A DNA stretch of 64,000 nucleotides from Sphingobacterium paucimobilis HER1398 (GTDB taxonomy: Bacteria > Bacteroidota > Bacteroidia > Sphingobacteriales > Sphingobacteriaceae), in contig NZ_ATDL01000022.1 in assembly GCF_000416985.1 (NCBI RefSeq), positions 1-64,000 on the forward strand, written 5' to 3'. The notes under the pieces were generated by a model, which saw only the letters and a list, made by a program, of their open reading frames with translations, was not told the DNA's origin and ran no database searches. Below are positions 1-8,072 of this stretch, in pieces. Numbering within the stretch: position 1 is the first letter of the stretch; the number at the start of each line of letters is the position of its first letter. The position numbers and the translations under genes were made by a program.

Positions 1-21
1 AAGAAAACTAAACCACTAAAG

Positions 22-90
22 TGGCATCATTTGAACCGTAATAGCTGGCACCATCCGACCGAAATGACTGGCACAAATCAAACCGTAATA
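22..90. repeat. three 21-22-bp iterons of an IS21-type element end
   Basis: Three imperfect direct repeats start at 22, 46 and 69, each beginning TGGCA and continuing to AACCGTAATA or ACCGAAATG. Iterated terminal repeats of this spacing are typical of IS21-family ends. Here they run directly into an internal piece of the IstB gene, so the element is internally deleted. The start ATG that an ORF finder would choose (31) lies inside these repeats and is not a genuine gene start. Confidence 0.55.
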
Positions 91-93
91 TCC

Positions 94-342
94 AAAACAG
101 ACCTTCTCATCCTGGATGACTTCGGTATCGTGCGACTGGAACAACAGCAACGGCTGGATCTCATGGAGATCTTTGAGGACAGGCATGGCAGAAAAGCGAC
201 CATCATAGCCAGTCAGCTACCCGTGGCAAGTTGGTATGATATAATCGGTGAGGATACCATTGCAGATGCAATACTGGATAGAATTGTCCATGTATCACAC
301 AGGATTGAACTTAAAGGAGAAAGTCTAAGAAAAAAAAGGTAA
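94..342 (+). pseudogene. istB: IS21-family IstB ATPase, C-terminal fragment
   Basis: The frame encodes the Walker B region (TDLLILDDFG) and the following helicase-like segment (RKATIIASQLPVASWYDIIG, then DAILDRIVHVSHRIELKGES) of the IstB transposition helper ATPase. The N-terminal half with Walker A is missing, and the upstream sequence is element-end repeats, so this is a relic. A second, shorter and frameshifted copy lies at 46669-46807. No IstA transposase is present in the window. Confidence 0.85.
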
Positions 343-390
343 TATTGTCAGGTCATTGGTAATGACATCCCTTGAACCAAAATCAGGGGG

Positions 391-431
391 TCAGTATCCC
401 CGGAATGGGGTCAACATCCCCGGAATATGCA
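391..431. repeat. right end of IS21-type element
   Basis: Two tandem 20-bp units (391-410 and 411-430) share the core ATCCCCGGAAT, and the element end is ATATGCA at 431. The identical end occurs at 46871-46911, after which the two flanks diverge completely. That defines the element boundary at the terminal CA, as expected for IS21-family ends. Confidence 0.65.
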
Positions 432-707
432 GAAGCCACTGGCTTTGGAACCAGAAAATCTGGATTACAGATTAGAACAAAGATTAGGAACCTATTAAAT
501 GCAAAACAAAATTATCCTATAATTATTGATTGGGAAGGGGTACCTGTAATATCAAGTAGCTTCGCGGATGAGTTAATAGGTAAACTTTTCCTTGAAATGG
601 GAGCTATGACATTCTCTTCTTATGTAAAAAATAGAAATATGGAAAGTCTTGTGAGAAACTTACTTGATAAAGCCGTTGCCCAAAGATTAACCCAGGAGAT
701 TGATTAA
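432..707 (+). pseudogene. DUF4325 (STAS-like) protein, 5'-truncated by IS21
   Basis: From codon 432 the frame reads GFGTRKSGLQIRTKIRNLL, then IIDWEGVPVISSSFADELIG, the pattern of DUF4325/STAS-like domains (short conserved strand, D-x-E-G-V, then S-x-A-D-E). These small proteins usually sit with GHKL-ATPase or restriction-type partners, but the function of this family is not established. The apparent start at 372 is IS21 terminal sequence, so the native N-terminus was lost when the element inserted. A fortuitous fusion protein of 111 aa could still be made. Confidence 0.6.
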
Positions 708-730
708 TATGATTGCTAATCGGCAGCGGA

Positions 731-886
731 ATGTTTCCAGTACCTCATATAGAGATGACCAAAGCCGCTGGTAAAGATGGGAAATTTAAAGGGCTACAAC
801 CAAGACATGCAAAACTTTCTGTTGGGTCTGCATCAAGATTGGCAATATATCTTCTAGAACCCCATCAGCTTAGAAGATATATCTAA
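731..886 (+). CDS. small unrecognised ORF (51 aa), possibly a gene tail
   Basis: An open frame follows the DUF4325 relic by 23 bp, starts MFPVPHIEMTKAAGKDGKFK and ends LEPHQLRRYI. The frame is open upstream of the ATG (LIGSG), which suggests it may be the 3' end of a longer lost gene. No family was recognised. The stop codon abuts the terminator hairpin shared with the opposite strand. Confidence 0.3.
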   Translation: MFPVPHIEMTKAAGKDGKFKGLQPRHAKLSVGSASRLAIYLLEPHQLRRYI

Positions 887-913
887 AAAAAGCTGTCTAA
901 TAAAGACAGCTTT
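885..913 (-). terminator. intrinsic terminator of the RT operon/ncRNA
   Basis: A 10-bp stem (AAAGCTGTCT with AGACAGCTTT) and a 5-nt loop are followed, on the minus strand, by an uninterrupted T run of the U-tract type. On the plus strand only three T follow the stem, so it works best for minus-strand transcripts coming from the RT operon. Confidence 0.8.
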
Positions 914-1067
914 GAAAATCCATCTCGTCCTTAATGAATGGGCGTATTTTGATTCGTGGTAAACAAAAACAAAATCCTTTATGCTTGTGTGTGGCAAACT
1001 AATGCCAACTATGTTAGACGATGCATAATCAAATATACAAAAATTATTCAAGTTGCATCGTGCCCCA
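889..1067 (-). ncRNA. candidate DRT3-type template ncRNA
   Basis: This is about 180 nt on the RT strand, between the stop of the second RT and an intrinsic terminator. Read 5' to 3' it can form an 8-bp stem (1054-1061 with 1018-1025, ACGATGCA/TGCATCGT) with a 28-nt loop, then a 5-bp hairpin (1003-1007 with 992-996, TGGCA/TGCCA). Its 3' side runs into a CACACACA run (993-986), and the transcript ends in the terminator hairpin. From memory, DRT3 uses an ncRNA with an ACACAC template to make a GT-repeat DNA strand, which is why this run next to a UG3/UG8-like pair is notable. An ORF on this strand (854-1051) covers the same bases but has no recognisable product. The RNA 5' end is inferred, not seen. 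Confidence 0.5.
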
Positions 1068-3116
1068 TCAATATACTTCTTGACCCAACTTACTTTCTAA
1101 TTCATTCTCAAAATTAAAGCCTTTCCATTTGACAAACCATCTATCCTTAAATTCGGTAATATTTTTAACATTAGTCAACTTGTAAAAGGACAAAACTTCA
1201 CCTTTAAATATTTCATCAACAAATGGACAAGTCATTAAATCCAACGTAAGCATAGTTAGCTCGGTACTGAGTTCAAATTCTTGCCTATTCATTTGGTGAT
1301 ATTTTCCTAATATATACCCTTTAATGGCATCTTTGATTTCGCTATACCTAGCTTTATTTTCAATATAGAAGAGCACTACAATAATCTCAAAGTAATTTAG
1401 TTCCCGGTCTATACTAATACGACCTTCTTTAAGCTCCCAGCGTAAATATTCGACAAGGGCATCCTTATCTAACCAATAATCTCGACCTAACTCTTTAAGC
1501 AAGACAAGAAAATAAAGAGATTCAATACTAAAATGATTTGAAGTTTTATATTTACTAAGTAAGAAGCAAATATTATCATAAATCTTCTTGTACACGAGAT
1601 CTTTATAATCACTATTAACTAAACCGCCTTTGCGTAAAAGCTTAATCAGTACTGTTAAAATCTTAGATACTTTAATTGCTGTATTAACTCGTGGTGAAAC
1701 GGAAAAGAGAAAAAATATAAAATCCAGAATTTCTAAAATTGCCTTTACAAGCATCTTTTCCTTGTTTCTTTTATCTATAATTTCTTTATAATCGGCAAGA
1801 ATTTTAATTACTTTCTTTAGTAAAACAGAAAAGGTAAAATTCAAGATATCCTTATAAGCAACGTTTGATTGCTTTACTATGATTTTGAATTTGGTAATTA
1901 AGCTATTTGAACTAACATAAATATTGCCATCCTTTTCTGCTTTCCCCTCGGCGTCCTCCTCATTGGAAATCTCAATTATTTTATATTTGACATATTTATC
2001 TAAAAAACTGATGATTTGCTCTTTAGCCACTGTAATCTCAGTAATAATGGGCTTCTCATACTTAACACTCTTCTCGTCGTTCAAATACAATTTAAATTCC
2101 TGAAGCGCTAAACGGAATTCCTTAATTATCAGCGCCTTTGTACTTTCATCATTACAAAATAAAAAGTAATCGTCCACGTACCGAAATATCTCATAATCCC
2201 TCTTGCATTTTAAACCATAACCATCAAGTCGCTTTAATACATTGAGATCCACAGATTGAAGGATAATCTCAGCAAAAATTCTGGAAAATTCTGGTCCAAT
2301 TACAATTCCGTTCGTCTCATTATGATTGAGATCCATCAATAGCCTATCGAAAGTTGCTGCAAATGTACCTTTGTCTTTGCCTAATATGCGTTTAGTAAAC
2401 TGCTTGCCAAGAACGGCCCAGGATATAGAATGTGTATAAATGCTGGCGAAACACTTGGAGACATCAAACTTATACAAATTATTGTATTTCTTTTCGCACC
2501 TGTGGTATTTGTAAGACTCGTAAAATTTGTGAATATTATTATAGGACTTATATACAAAGTAAGTTTTCAGACTTTCATACTCCCTATCGTTCTGTTCAAA
2601 TTTTTCTATGTCTTCTAAAAATGATAATTTCTTATAATGTGTTCGATCTTTAAAGTAATAGCATTTGGCAACTTTGTGAGGGTACCTAATTGAAAATGGG
2701 CTTCGGCTACATAGATAAATAATCAAGTCTCGATATCTACTATAAAACTCACTCACCATCAGTTGATTTTTACAGTGAGCAATATCCAAAGTTCTAAAAT
2801 CATCCGCTTTGTGCGCTATTTTGTACGAAAATGGTATTGAGATTAAGTTACCTTTAGCGGCAAAATTAGGAAGTCTACCATTCTGTATATTCTTTCGTCG
2901 ATTTTCGTCGTGAATTCCAAATACAATTTTCAATACATCTTCAATCCCTAGATGATTTTTATATACAACATCTTCATTCTCGAGGCGTACTTCAAAATCT
3001 GTTAAAAATTCGTAAAAACCTCGATTTGAAAAGATAATAGGCGTTTCGTAAGGTAATATGTCTGAAAGAACCGTTCTATGAGTTTTTAATTTAATTGGAT
3101 ATAATTTTCTTTTCAT
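1068..3116 (-). CDS. defence reverse transcriptase, Drt3b/UG8-like
   Basis: 682 aa. RT fingers/palm motifs are visible. Motif A is FDVSKCFASIYTHS (about 217-230, catalytic Asp218), a motif-B-like segment is TNGIVIGPEFSRIFAEIIL (about 268-286), and the active site is RYVDDYFLF (YVDD 313-316). The S-K-C-F-x-S-I-Y-T-H-S signature and the long all-alpha C-terminal half (about 350-682) match what I know of the UG8/Drt3b branch of the UG/Abi RTs rather than group II intron or retron RTs. The start overlaps the stop of the preceding RT gene by 4 bp (ATGA), so the two are translationally coupled. The candidate ncRNA follows directly. The RT call is certain; the subclass call is by motif recognition only. 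Confidence 0.8.
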   Translation of the reverse strand: MKRKLYPIKLKTHRTVLSDILPYETPIIFSNRGFYEFLTDFEVRLENEDVVYKNHLGIEDVLKIVFGIHDENRRKNIQNGRLPNFAAKGNLISIPFSYKIAHKADDFRTLDIAHCKNQLMVSEFYSRYRDLIIYLCSRSPFSIRYPHKVAKCYYFKDRTHYKKLSFLEDIEKFEQNDREYESLKTYFVYKSYNNIHKFYESYKYHRCEKKYNNLYKFDVSKCFASIYTHSISWAVLGKQFTKRILGKDKGTFAATFDRLLMDLNHNETNGIVIGPEFSRIFAEIILQSVDLNVLKRLDGYGLKCKRDYEIFRYVDDYFLFCNDESTKALIIKEFRLALQEFKLYLNDEKSVKYEKPIITEITVAKEQIISFLDKYVKYKIIEISNEEDAEGKAEKDGNIYVSSNSLITKFKIIVKQSNVAYKDILNFTFSVLLKKVIKILADYKEIIDKRNKEKMLVKAILEILDFIFFLFSVSPRVNTAIKVSKILTVLIKLLRKGGLVNSDYKDLVYKKIYDNICFLLSKYKTSNHFSIESLYFLVLLKELGRDYWLDKDALVEYLRWELKEGRISIDRELNYFEIIVVLFYIENKARYSEIKDAIKGYILGKYHQMNRQEFELSTELTMLTLDLMTCPFVDEIFKGEVLSFYKLTNVKNITEFKDRWFVKWKGFNFENELESKLGQEVY

Positions 3117-4474
3117 CTTTTATCTTTCCAAATAGTAAGTATTCGTTTCATTTGTAAAGGCTTAAAAGCGACGAATTTTTTGCTTTCAAATCCGATCTTA
3201 AAGCTATATCCCTTATTTTTAACGTATTCGAAAAGTTTATCTGCTTGAACAGAGGTAAACTTATTTTGGACATACTTGTCCAGTTCATTCCAAATTCCTG
3301 AATTTGTCAATAACGTATTGGAATAATATACACCTATTAAAACGTTGCTTTTATTATTTATCAATCTAGTATTACCTGTTAAAAATCTGATCCCATTTAC
3401 TAACAACTTTTTATCTCCTTTACTCCGCGAACTCTTTGCATATAATCTGAATAGTTTATCGATCTTCAATCGATAGTTTTTTATCTTTTTCTCACTAAGT
3501 GATATTTCTATCCCTTTTTCTTTGATTAAAAACTTATAGCCTAAATATTCTATTTCTTTCGGTACACGTAAATCTGTTTTCAGATCACGAATGATGCTAA
3601 CCGAAGTTTTCTCCATGTTTAACTTTAAACCACTTGTACGCATAAGAACTTCGGAAATCAGCGTCTTGAGCTTGTCTTCTTCATCACTATCGTCATTAGC
3701 ACAAAGAATCAATATGTCGTCAACATATCTTGCGTAATAGAAAACATTTGGCATCCGACGAATTTCATTATCAAATTCTCTAAGATAAAGTTCGCTTAAG
3801 TATGCACTGATACCAATTCCTCTAGGTACTCCAATTGTGCTATTTGACAACCTATGGTAGCTATTGATTGTTCTGCTTATAATCTTCTTTGCCAACTGAC
3901 TCAGTAGATTGTCTTTATTAATTTTTCGTAAAAGCTCAGCTATTGGAATTGATTCAAAGAAGTTTTTTATGTCTGCTCTGATGATTACTTTAGGGGCTCC
4001 ATCACTTAATAGTAGCTTTACTTGATTGACAATATTATTTCTATGTGACTGTTTAACCTTGTATAGTTTTTTAATACAATACTGAGTTTGCTTAAGCGCA
4101 AAGAATGTTTCTGGTGTGGCCCCTGTCAAGTAAATATATTTTTGAGATGAACTATCGAAATGCTGGCGGAGCTCTAGTTGCCAATTGTCTTTAACAATAT
4201 TATCACTCACGTCATGAAGCTCTGAAAGAAGTAGCTCTTTCTTTTCTTCATTCATGTCTTTTAACTTTTCTCGAAAGAGAGACCTATTAATTTTCTTTTG
4301 CTCTATGTCGCGTGTTGTCTTTTTGTTATTTCGGTATTCAGTTTTAACTTCCTTTAAATCATTATTAATTTGTTGGATACTCTCAAAAAAATCACCTTCT
4401 TTATAGTTACCCTTACGATTTTCGTAATCAAGTAATCTATAAAAATTATCTGCTGAATATGATTGGTCTATCAT
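3113..4474 (-). CDS. defence reverse transcriptase, Drt3a/UG3-like
   Basis: 453 aa with a charged helical N-terminus (about 30-100). RT motif A is RADIKNFFESI (166-176, Asp168), motif B is GVPRGIGISAYLSELYL (215-231), and YARYVDDILIL (247-257) carries the YVDD active site. The P-R-G-I-G-I-S-A-Y-L-S-E stretch is typical of bacterial defence RTs related to group II enzymes but without maturase or endonuclease domains. The start lies 14 bp after the stop of the KAP NTPase gene. By order and size it would be the Drt3a partner, the enzyme that uses the ncRNA template in DRT3. Alternatively, it is another UG-group RT with a YVDD core. Confidence 0.8.
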   Translation of the reverse strand: MIDQSYSADNFYRLLDYENRKGNYKEGDFFESIQQINNDLKEVKTEYRNNKKTTRDIEQKKINRSLFREKLKDMNEEKKELLLSELHDVSDNIVKDNWQLELRQHFDSSSQKYIYLTGATPETFFALKQTQYCIKKLYKVKQSHRNNIVNQVKLLLSDGAPKVIIRADIKNFFESIPIAELLRKINKDNLLSQLAKKIISRTINSYHRLSNSTIGVPRGIGISAYLSELYLREFDNEIRRMPNVFYYARYVDDILILCANDDSDEEDKLKTLISEVLMRTSGLKLNMEKTSVSIIRDLKTDLRVPKEIEYLGYKFLIKEKGIEISLSEKKIKNYRLKIDKLFRLYAKSSRSKGDKKLLVNGIRFLTGNTRLINNKSNVLIGVYYSNTLLTNSGIWNELDKYVQNKFTSVQADKLFEYVKNKGYSFKIGFESKKFVAFKPLQMKRILTIWKDKR

Positions 4475-4488
4475 TGAATTATATACTT

Positions 4489-6279
4489 TTATGAAAGTTT
4501 ACTGATTGCCTCTGTAAGAAGCTTGCCTAATTGATGCAAATTAAATATTTTGACACCAGCAGGCTTTTGAACAATTATAGTATTCTTGATTCTGTCTTCC
4601 AGATCGATTAAGAAAATCCTATCTTCCACCAAGAACTTTTTTATATTGCTTACACTACAATACCTTTCGTGGAGAAGATTGCAGAATAATGCAAGGCATT
4701 TGTTCTCCGCGAGTAATAGACTCGAAAACAACTCTTCCACTTTTATATTACTAACGAGCAACGGACTGTGTCTATATTCCTCAAATAATGCTCTCAATGA
4801 CTCTGTATCACCTTCGATAAGGGATTTATTTACTTGTTGATTGATACTATCCTGTCCCTTGGCTAATATTTCGTTATGGAGATCTACTACTTTTGATTTC
4901 ACCAATTCCGTCTCAGAGTTTTCCTTTTTGAAATGGATCATATTTCCAAAGTGATCTTTGTTAATCTCTTTTCTCTGTTTCGCAATATTCAATCCTCGGT
5001 CAACTACCGCGTTAATATCCTTATATGTCAAAGACGTCAAACCATGGTCCGAAAAAAAGAAATAGAAATCTGCAAACTGAGCATATTCGTATATACTAAA
5101 AACTCCATTTTCAGCACTTCTCTTTACACGATTGAGTAATTCAGTGAATCGTTCTTCAGATAACCTTCTGAAATTATAAGTTATTAGCTCATTGAATTCT
5201 TGTTGCTCAATAGTAGCATTCAGTTTCTTTCGGTCTTGTAATTCTTTATTAAATTCATCCTTATCTAAATAACCTGAAAGTATGTATCTATAAAGTGATG
5301 TGTAGAAAGTAAAGTGATATCTTTCTGACAACGAAAATCTCCTACAAAATGATCGTGCGTAAATTTTCGATGCATCGACTTCACTATCCTCTTCTTTCAA
5401 ATCGAATATCACATGACTTAAAGCATTCAAACCTTTATAGTCCTGGTAATCACTTGAAACAAGTCGTCCTTCCTTGAAATCAATTGCTATCAGTAGGACA
5501 AATTCTAAAACTTCCTTTAAAACAATTTCATCTTCAAGTTCTTCAAGTGCCCTAAAAAGCTTCTCTATGATATCCAAACAGAAGAATATGGTTCTGAGAT
5601 TTCGTAATTTGGTAGTGTGAAATTGTGAAAGTATATAGCCGTTGTACTTTAAAAGAAAGCTTTTGTATTCTTTATTATTTTCATAAGCTGTAAGTAACGA
5701 GATTAGAATACCTGATAAGTCCTGTTCGAAATTTAATACCCGCCCAATCAGCTTTTCTTTGATGTCAGAATAATTATTGTCAGTAGAATCAATTTTGGTT
5801 TCATCTGATAGGATTAGAATCTTAGCTCCTCGATGTTCAGCTAAATTGTTTAGATATCCTAATAATTGTCTTAAAGGTATATCACATCTTTCTAGATCAT
5901 CAAAACATAATATTTTGTTCTCGAAAGGAACAAAGTTTACAACCGTATCAGAAAGAAGACTTTCAGCTGAACGATTTACGAATATACTTGATATTGTATT
6001 TAAGACCTTTTCTCCTACCTTGATTGTTTTTCGAATCTCTTTGTTATCCGTCTTCACAAAAAGACTTACAAGTAGCGCTTGTTCCAACGCAGCAACTGTT
6101 GACAATCCATTTAACGATACGTAATAGGGTTTAAATTTAGCTTTCTTTATAATAGGTTCAAGCTCCTGTTTGTAAAAATAGGTCTTTCCACTTCCCCACT
6201 CTCCATTTATCAGTAGCGCGTTCTTTGAGTTTGATTTTAAATAATCGTCAAATATTTTTTTTATAAATCTTGGTTCCAT
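4489..6279 (-). CDS. KAP-family P-loop NTPase
   Basis: 596 aa. Walker A is GEWGSGKT (26-33) and Walker B is ILCFDDLER (123-131), followed by RGAKILILSDETK, a sensor-1-like strand. This arrangement matches KAP NTPases, a STAND-related group frequent in prokaryotic defence loci and often membrane-linked. The C-terminal 400 residues are helical with no recognised domain and could be a sensor. It lies 39 bp after the TM-protein gene and 14 bp before the first RT, so all four genes are probably co-transcribed. KAP NTPases are not part of the textbook DRT3 pair as far as I know. Confidence 0.75.
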   Translation of the reverse strand: MEPRFIKKIFDDYLKSNSKNALLINGEWGSGKTYFYKQELEPIIKKAKFKPYYVSLNGLSTVAALEQALLVSLFVKTDNKEIRKTIKVGEKVLNTISSIFVNRSAESLLSDTVVNFVPFENKILCFDDLERCDIPLRQLLGYLNNLAEHRGAKILILSDETKIDSTDNNYSDIKEKLIGRVLNFEQDLSGILISLLTAYENNKEYKSFLLKYNGYILSQFHTTKLRNLRTIFFCLDIIEKLFRALEELEDEIVLKEVLEFVLLIAIDFKEGRLVSSDYQDYKGLNALSHVIFDLKEEDSEVDASKIYARSFCRRFSLSERYHFTFYTSLYRYILSGYLDKDEFNKELQDRKKLNATIEQQEFNELITYNFRRLSEERFTELLNRVKRSAENGVFSIYEYAQFADFYFFFSDHGLTSLTYKDINAVVDRGLNIAKQRKEINKDHFGNMIHFKKENSETELVKSKVVDLHNEILAKGQDSINQQVNKSLIEGDTESLRALFEEYRHSPLLVSNIKVEELFSSLLLAENKCLALFCNLLHERYCSVSNIKKFLVEDRIFLIDLEDRIKNTIIVQKPAGVKIFNLHQLGKLLTEAISKLS

Positions 6280-6318
6280 TTATATTTACAAGTAATAATA
6301 GTCAATATATTTAATGAA

Positions 6319-7206
6319 TTAAGTTAGAGATGAAATCCTTCGCATTTCAAATGTCTTTTCATTAAATGTAATATGATCAGTCCCAGTCAAAATAGTATAG
6401 TCACTATTCCATTTAAGGTTACCAAAGAAAAAAAGACCTTTACCATAAACATCACCAACACCTTTGGTATACTCTGTTTGAATATGAATGTGTAAGGCCA
6501 CTTGCATGGAGTACGGATTGAACACATATGAAGAGATAGCCACAGAGTTATCGCCCTCACCGATCCCAATCAGAAAACCATCTTCAGCAATATTATTTTT
6601 GAACGCAACGTCCAAATCAATTTCTAGACCTTCATAATCTTTAATAGAAACATTCCATTTTCCCAAAAATATTTTTCTAGAAGAAATACGGATTAAGCTT
6701 TTATCATTTTCATACTTATTGCTAGATGTCTTCTCAACTAACAAATTCTTTTCCACCTCTATTTCAGAGAGCTTAGTCCGTAAATTCAAATTTTCATTTA
6801 TAACTTCGCTTTCTTTACTTATTACATCAGATAGCTTTTGAATATTTGTTTCATACTGCTCTCTTAAATCCAAGAATTTTTGCGTGGGTATATACCCTTT
6901 GCCCGAAAGGCGTTTGGTTGTTCTTTCATCAATAGCATTTACGGTGGTCTGTAGCGCGCTAAAAGCTAACTTTAAATATGGATAGGCAATTGCAAAACCA
7001 AGCGGTAAGACGTAGTTCTTCCAGACATCAGCATTGTCTATGATCAAGGCTTTGTAATTAGGATATCCGTATAACTGGAGTGTCTTCGCATTATACCATA
7101 GCAATCCTACTACAATTGGCCAGTTCCAAAAGATCCATGAAATGATAAAAGAAAGAATAAAAGGGTTATTGAGTCTTAGATTAATAGATTTGAGCAGATC
7201 ATTCAT
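6319..7206 (-). CDS. two-TM, coiled-coil protein; putative membrane effector
   Basis: 295 aa, first gene of the RT operon. Two hydrophobic segments (about 17-37, FILSFIISWIFWNWPIVVGL; about 65-85) are followed by a coiled coil (about 110-160, heptad-like KLSDVISKESEVINENLNLR). A beta-rich C-terminal domain (about 175-295) has alternating hydrophobic residues. No family was recognised. Short TM proteins of this kind often act as membrane-disrupting effectors in abortive-infection operons, and KAP NTPases commonly pair with membrane proteins. That role is inferred from context only. Confidence 0.6.
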   Translation of the reverse strand: MNDLLKSINLRLNNPFILSFIISWIFWNWPIVVGLLWYNAKTLQLYGYPNYKALIIDNADVWKNYVLPLGFAIAYPYLKLAFSALQTTVNAIDERTTKRLSGKGYIPTQKFLDLREQYETNIQKLSDVISKESEVINENLNLRTKLSEIEVEKNLLVEKTSSNKYENDKSLIRISSRKIFLGKWNVSIKDYEGLEIDLDVAFKNNIAEDGFLIGIGEGDNSVAISSYVFNPYSMQVALHIHIQTEYTKGVGDVYGKGLFFFGNLKWNSDYTILTGTDHITFNEKTFEMRRISSLT

Positions 7207-7248
7207 AAATTCATGCAGTTCGTATATTCAGTTTGGCTTCTCCTAAAA

Positions 7249-7268
7249 TACTCAAAACTTATTGAGTA
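7249..7268. promoter_or_regulatory. palindrome upstream of the RT operon
   Basis: TACTCAA and TTGAGTA form a perfect 7-bp inverted repeat with a 6-bp spacer, 42 bp before the first codon of the TM protein. It could be an operator or a leader hairpin. No clear TTTG/TAnnTTTG promoter pair was found around it. Confidence 0.35.
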
Positions 7269-7325
7269 ATCCAACTCTATTCAACAAATTATTGCACAAA
7301 GGTCATATCTTATCTGTTATCTCCT

Positions 7326-7350
7326 TTACGGGAAGCCGTAATAACCTGTG
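7326..7350. promoter_or_regulatory. TTACGGGAA-n-CCGTAATA element, copy 1
   Basis: The element is an inverted repeat (TTACGG/CCGTAA around GAAG) followed by TAACCTGTG. A nearly identical element lies at 25180-25205 with one substitution and one 1-nt indel. Both stand upstream of small exported proteins with conserved Cys-containing C-terminal tails (7617 and 25251). A weaker relative (TTACGGAAAACCGG) is at 7542. It is a candidate operator for a common regulator. Confidence 0.45.
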
Positions 7351-7616
7351 TTATATTATTATTAAAAATTGATAATATTGTAAAACAGATTGTAATTGAA
7401 TTAAAAATCAATTGATTTCATGAGGTTAATTATATAGCTTTAGGGGAATCATTAACCGAATCAAATACTGACATTATGGAATACAAAGTAGTAATTGAGA
7501 ATCTGCTAGTAAAGATGATAGAAAAATAATATTTATATGCATTACGGAAAACCGGAACATGTAATTTAACTTATTTGATAGCTTTGTGAAGAGTATAAAT
7601 ATAGTAGTTATTAGAA

Positions 7617-8051
7617 TTGAAAAACCTGTTATTAACCCTTGCCTTCTTATGCTGTTCGATATGTCTTGGACAGACAGGATCGTCTATCAGACGCTGTATT
7701 GATGTTGTAAAATCTGACGATGGCAAATACTATGCATTGTATAGCGACAACACCTGGGAGGAAAGCACCTATGCGACATCGGAGCTTATAAAGGCAATGC
7801 GCAAGAAAGATACTGCTCCCACAAAGACAATATCTCCAACAAACACGTACGGAATAGCAAGCTCCTCTCCTACTAAGGCAACGAGTTCTCCGAGTAGAAC
7901 ATCTGGCTCAAGCAGATCCTACCATAGCAGCAGAACATCAAACACAAGAAAATCAACATCAAGAACATATATCCGAGGACCACGCGGAGGCTGCTACTAT
8001 ATCAATAGTAACGGTGGCAAGACCTATGTGGATAGGAGTATGTGTAATTGA
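7617..8051 (+). CDS. exported Ser/Thr-rich protein with Cys tail
   Basis: 144 aa. It starts at TTG, directly followed by a signal peptide (MKNLLLTLAFLCCSICLGQ). The middle (about 70-120) is a low-complexity Ser/Thr/Pro/Arg linker. The last 25 residues read RGPRGGCYYINSNGGKTYVD, then RSMCN, a tail I recognise from many Bacteroidota exported proteins, with two Cys that could form a disulfide. The mature N-terminal part (RRCIDVVKSDDGKYYALYSD) has no assigned function. The gene is preceded by TTACGG-type elements. Confidence 0.65.
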   Translation: MKNLLLTLAFLCCSICLGQTGSSIRRCIDVVKSDDGKYYALYSDNTWEESTYATSELIKAMRKKDTAPTKTISPTNTYGIASSSPTKATSSPSRTSGSSRSYHSSRTSNTRKSTSRTYIRGPRGGCYYINSNGGKTYVDRSMCN

Positions 8052-8072
8052 TAAACAGAAAATCGTAACAGA

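Larger units (their letters stand above)
7207..7616. other. 410-bp divergent intergenic region
   Basis: This AT-rich region lies between the minus-strand RT operon and the plus-strand island genes. It holds the palindrome at 7249, the TTACGG element at 7326, a weaker relative at 7542, and a 17-codon frame at 7476-7529 (MEYKVVIENLLVKMIEK). That frame resembles the beginning of a DUF1737/DUF4177-type small protein cut short, but it is too short to be sure. Confidence 0.4.

Noticed and set aside
31..342. Intact 103-aa protein starting at 31
   Set aside because: The first 20 codons are IS21 end iterons; only the IstB fragment from 94 is protein-derived.
854..1051. 65-aa minus-strand ORF downstream of the second RT
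   Set aside because: It runs through the terminator hairpin and the structured candidate ncRNA, has no signal or family resemblance, and is better explained as chance open frame in the RNA gene.
1068..4474. Group II intron or retron interpretation of the RTs
   Set aside because: No maturase X/HNH domains, no intron RNA domain V, and no msr/msd-like inverted repeats or retron VTG-type motif were seen. Two full-length RTs in one operon fit DRT systems better.
7476..7529. 17-codon frame resembling the start of a DUF1737/DUF4177 protein
   Set aside because: Too short to support as a gene; noted only inside the intergenic description.
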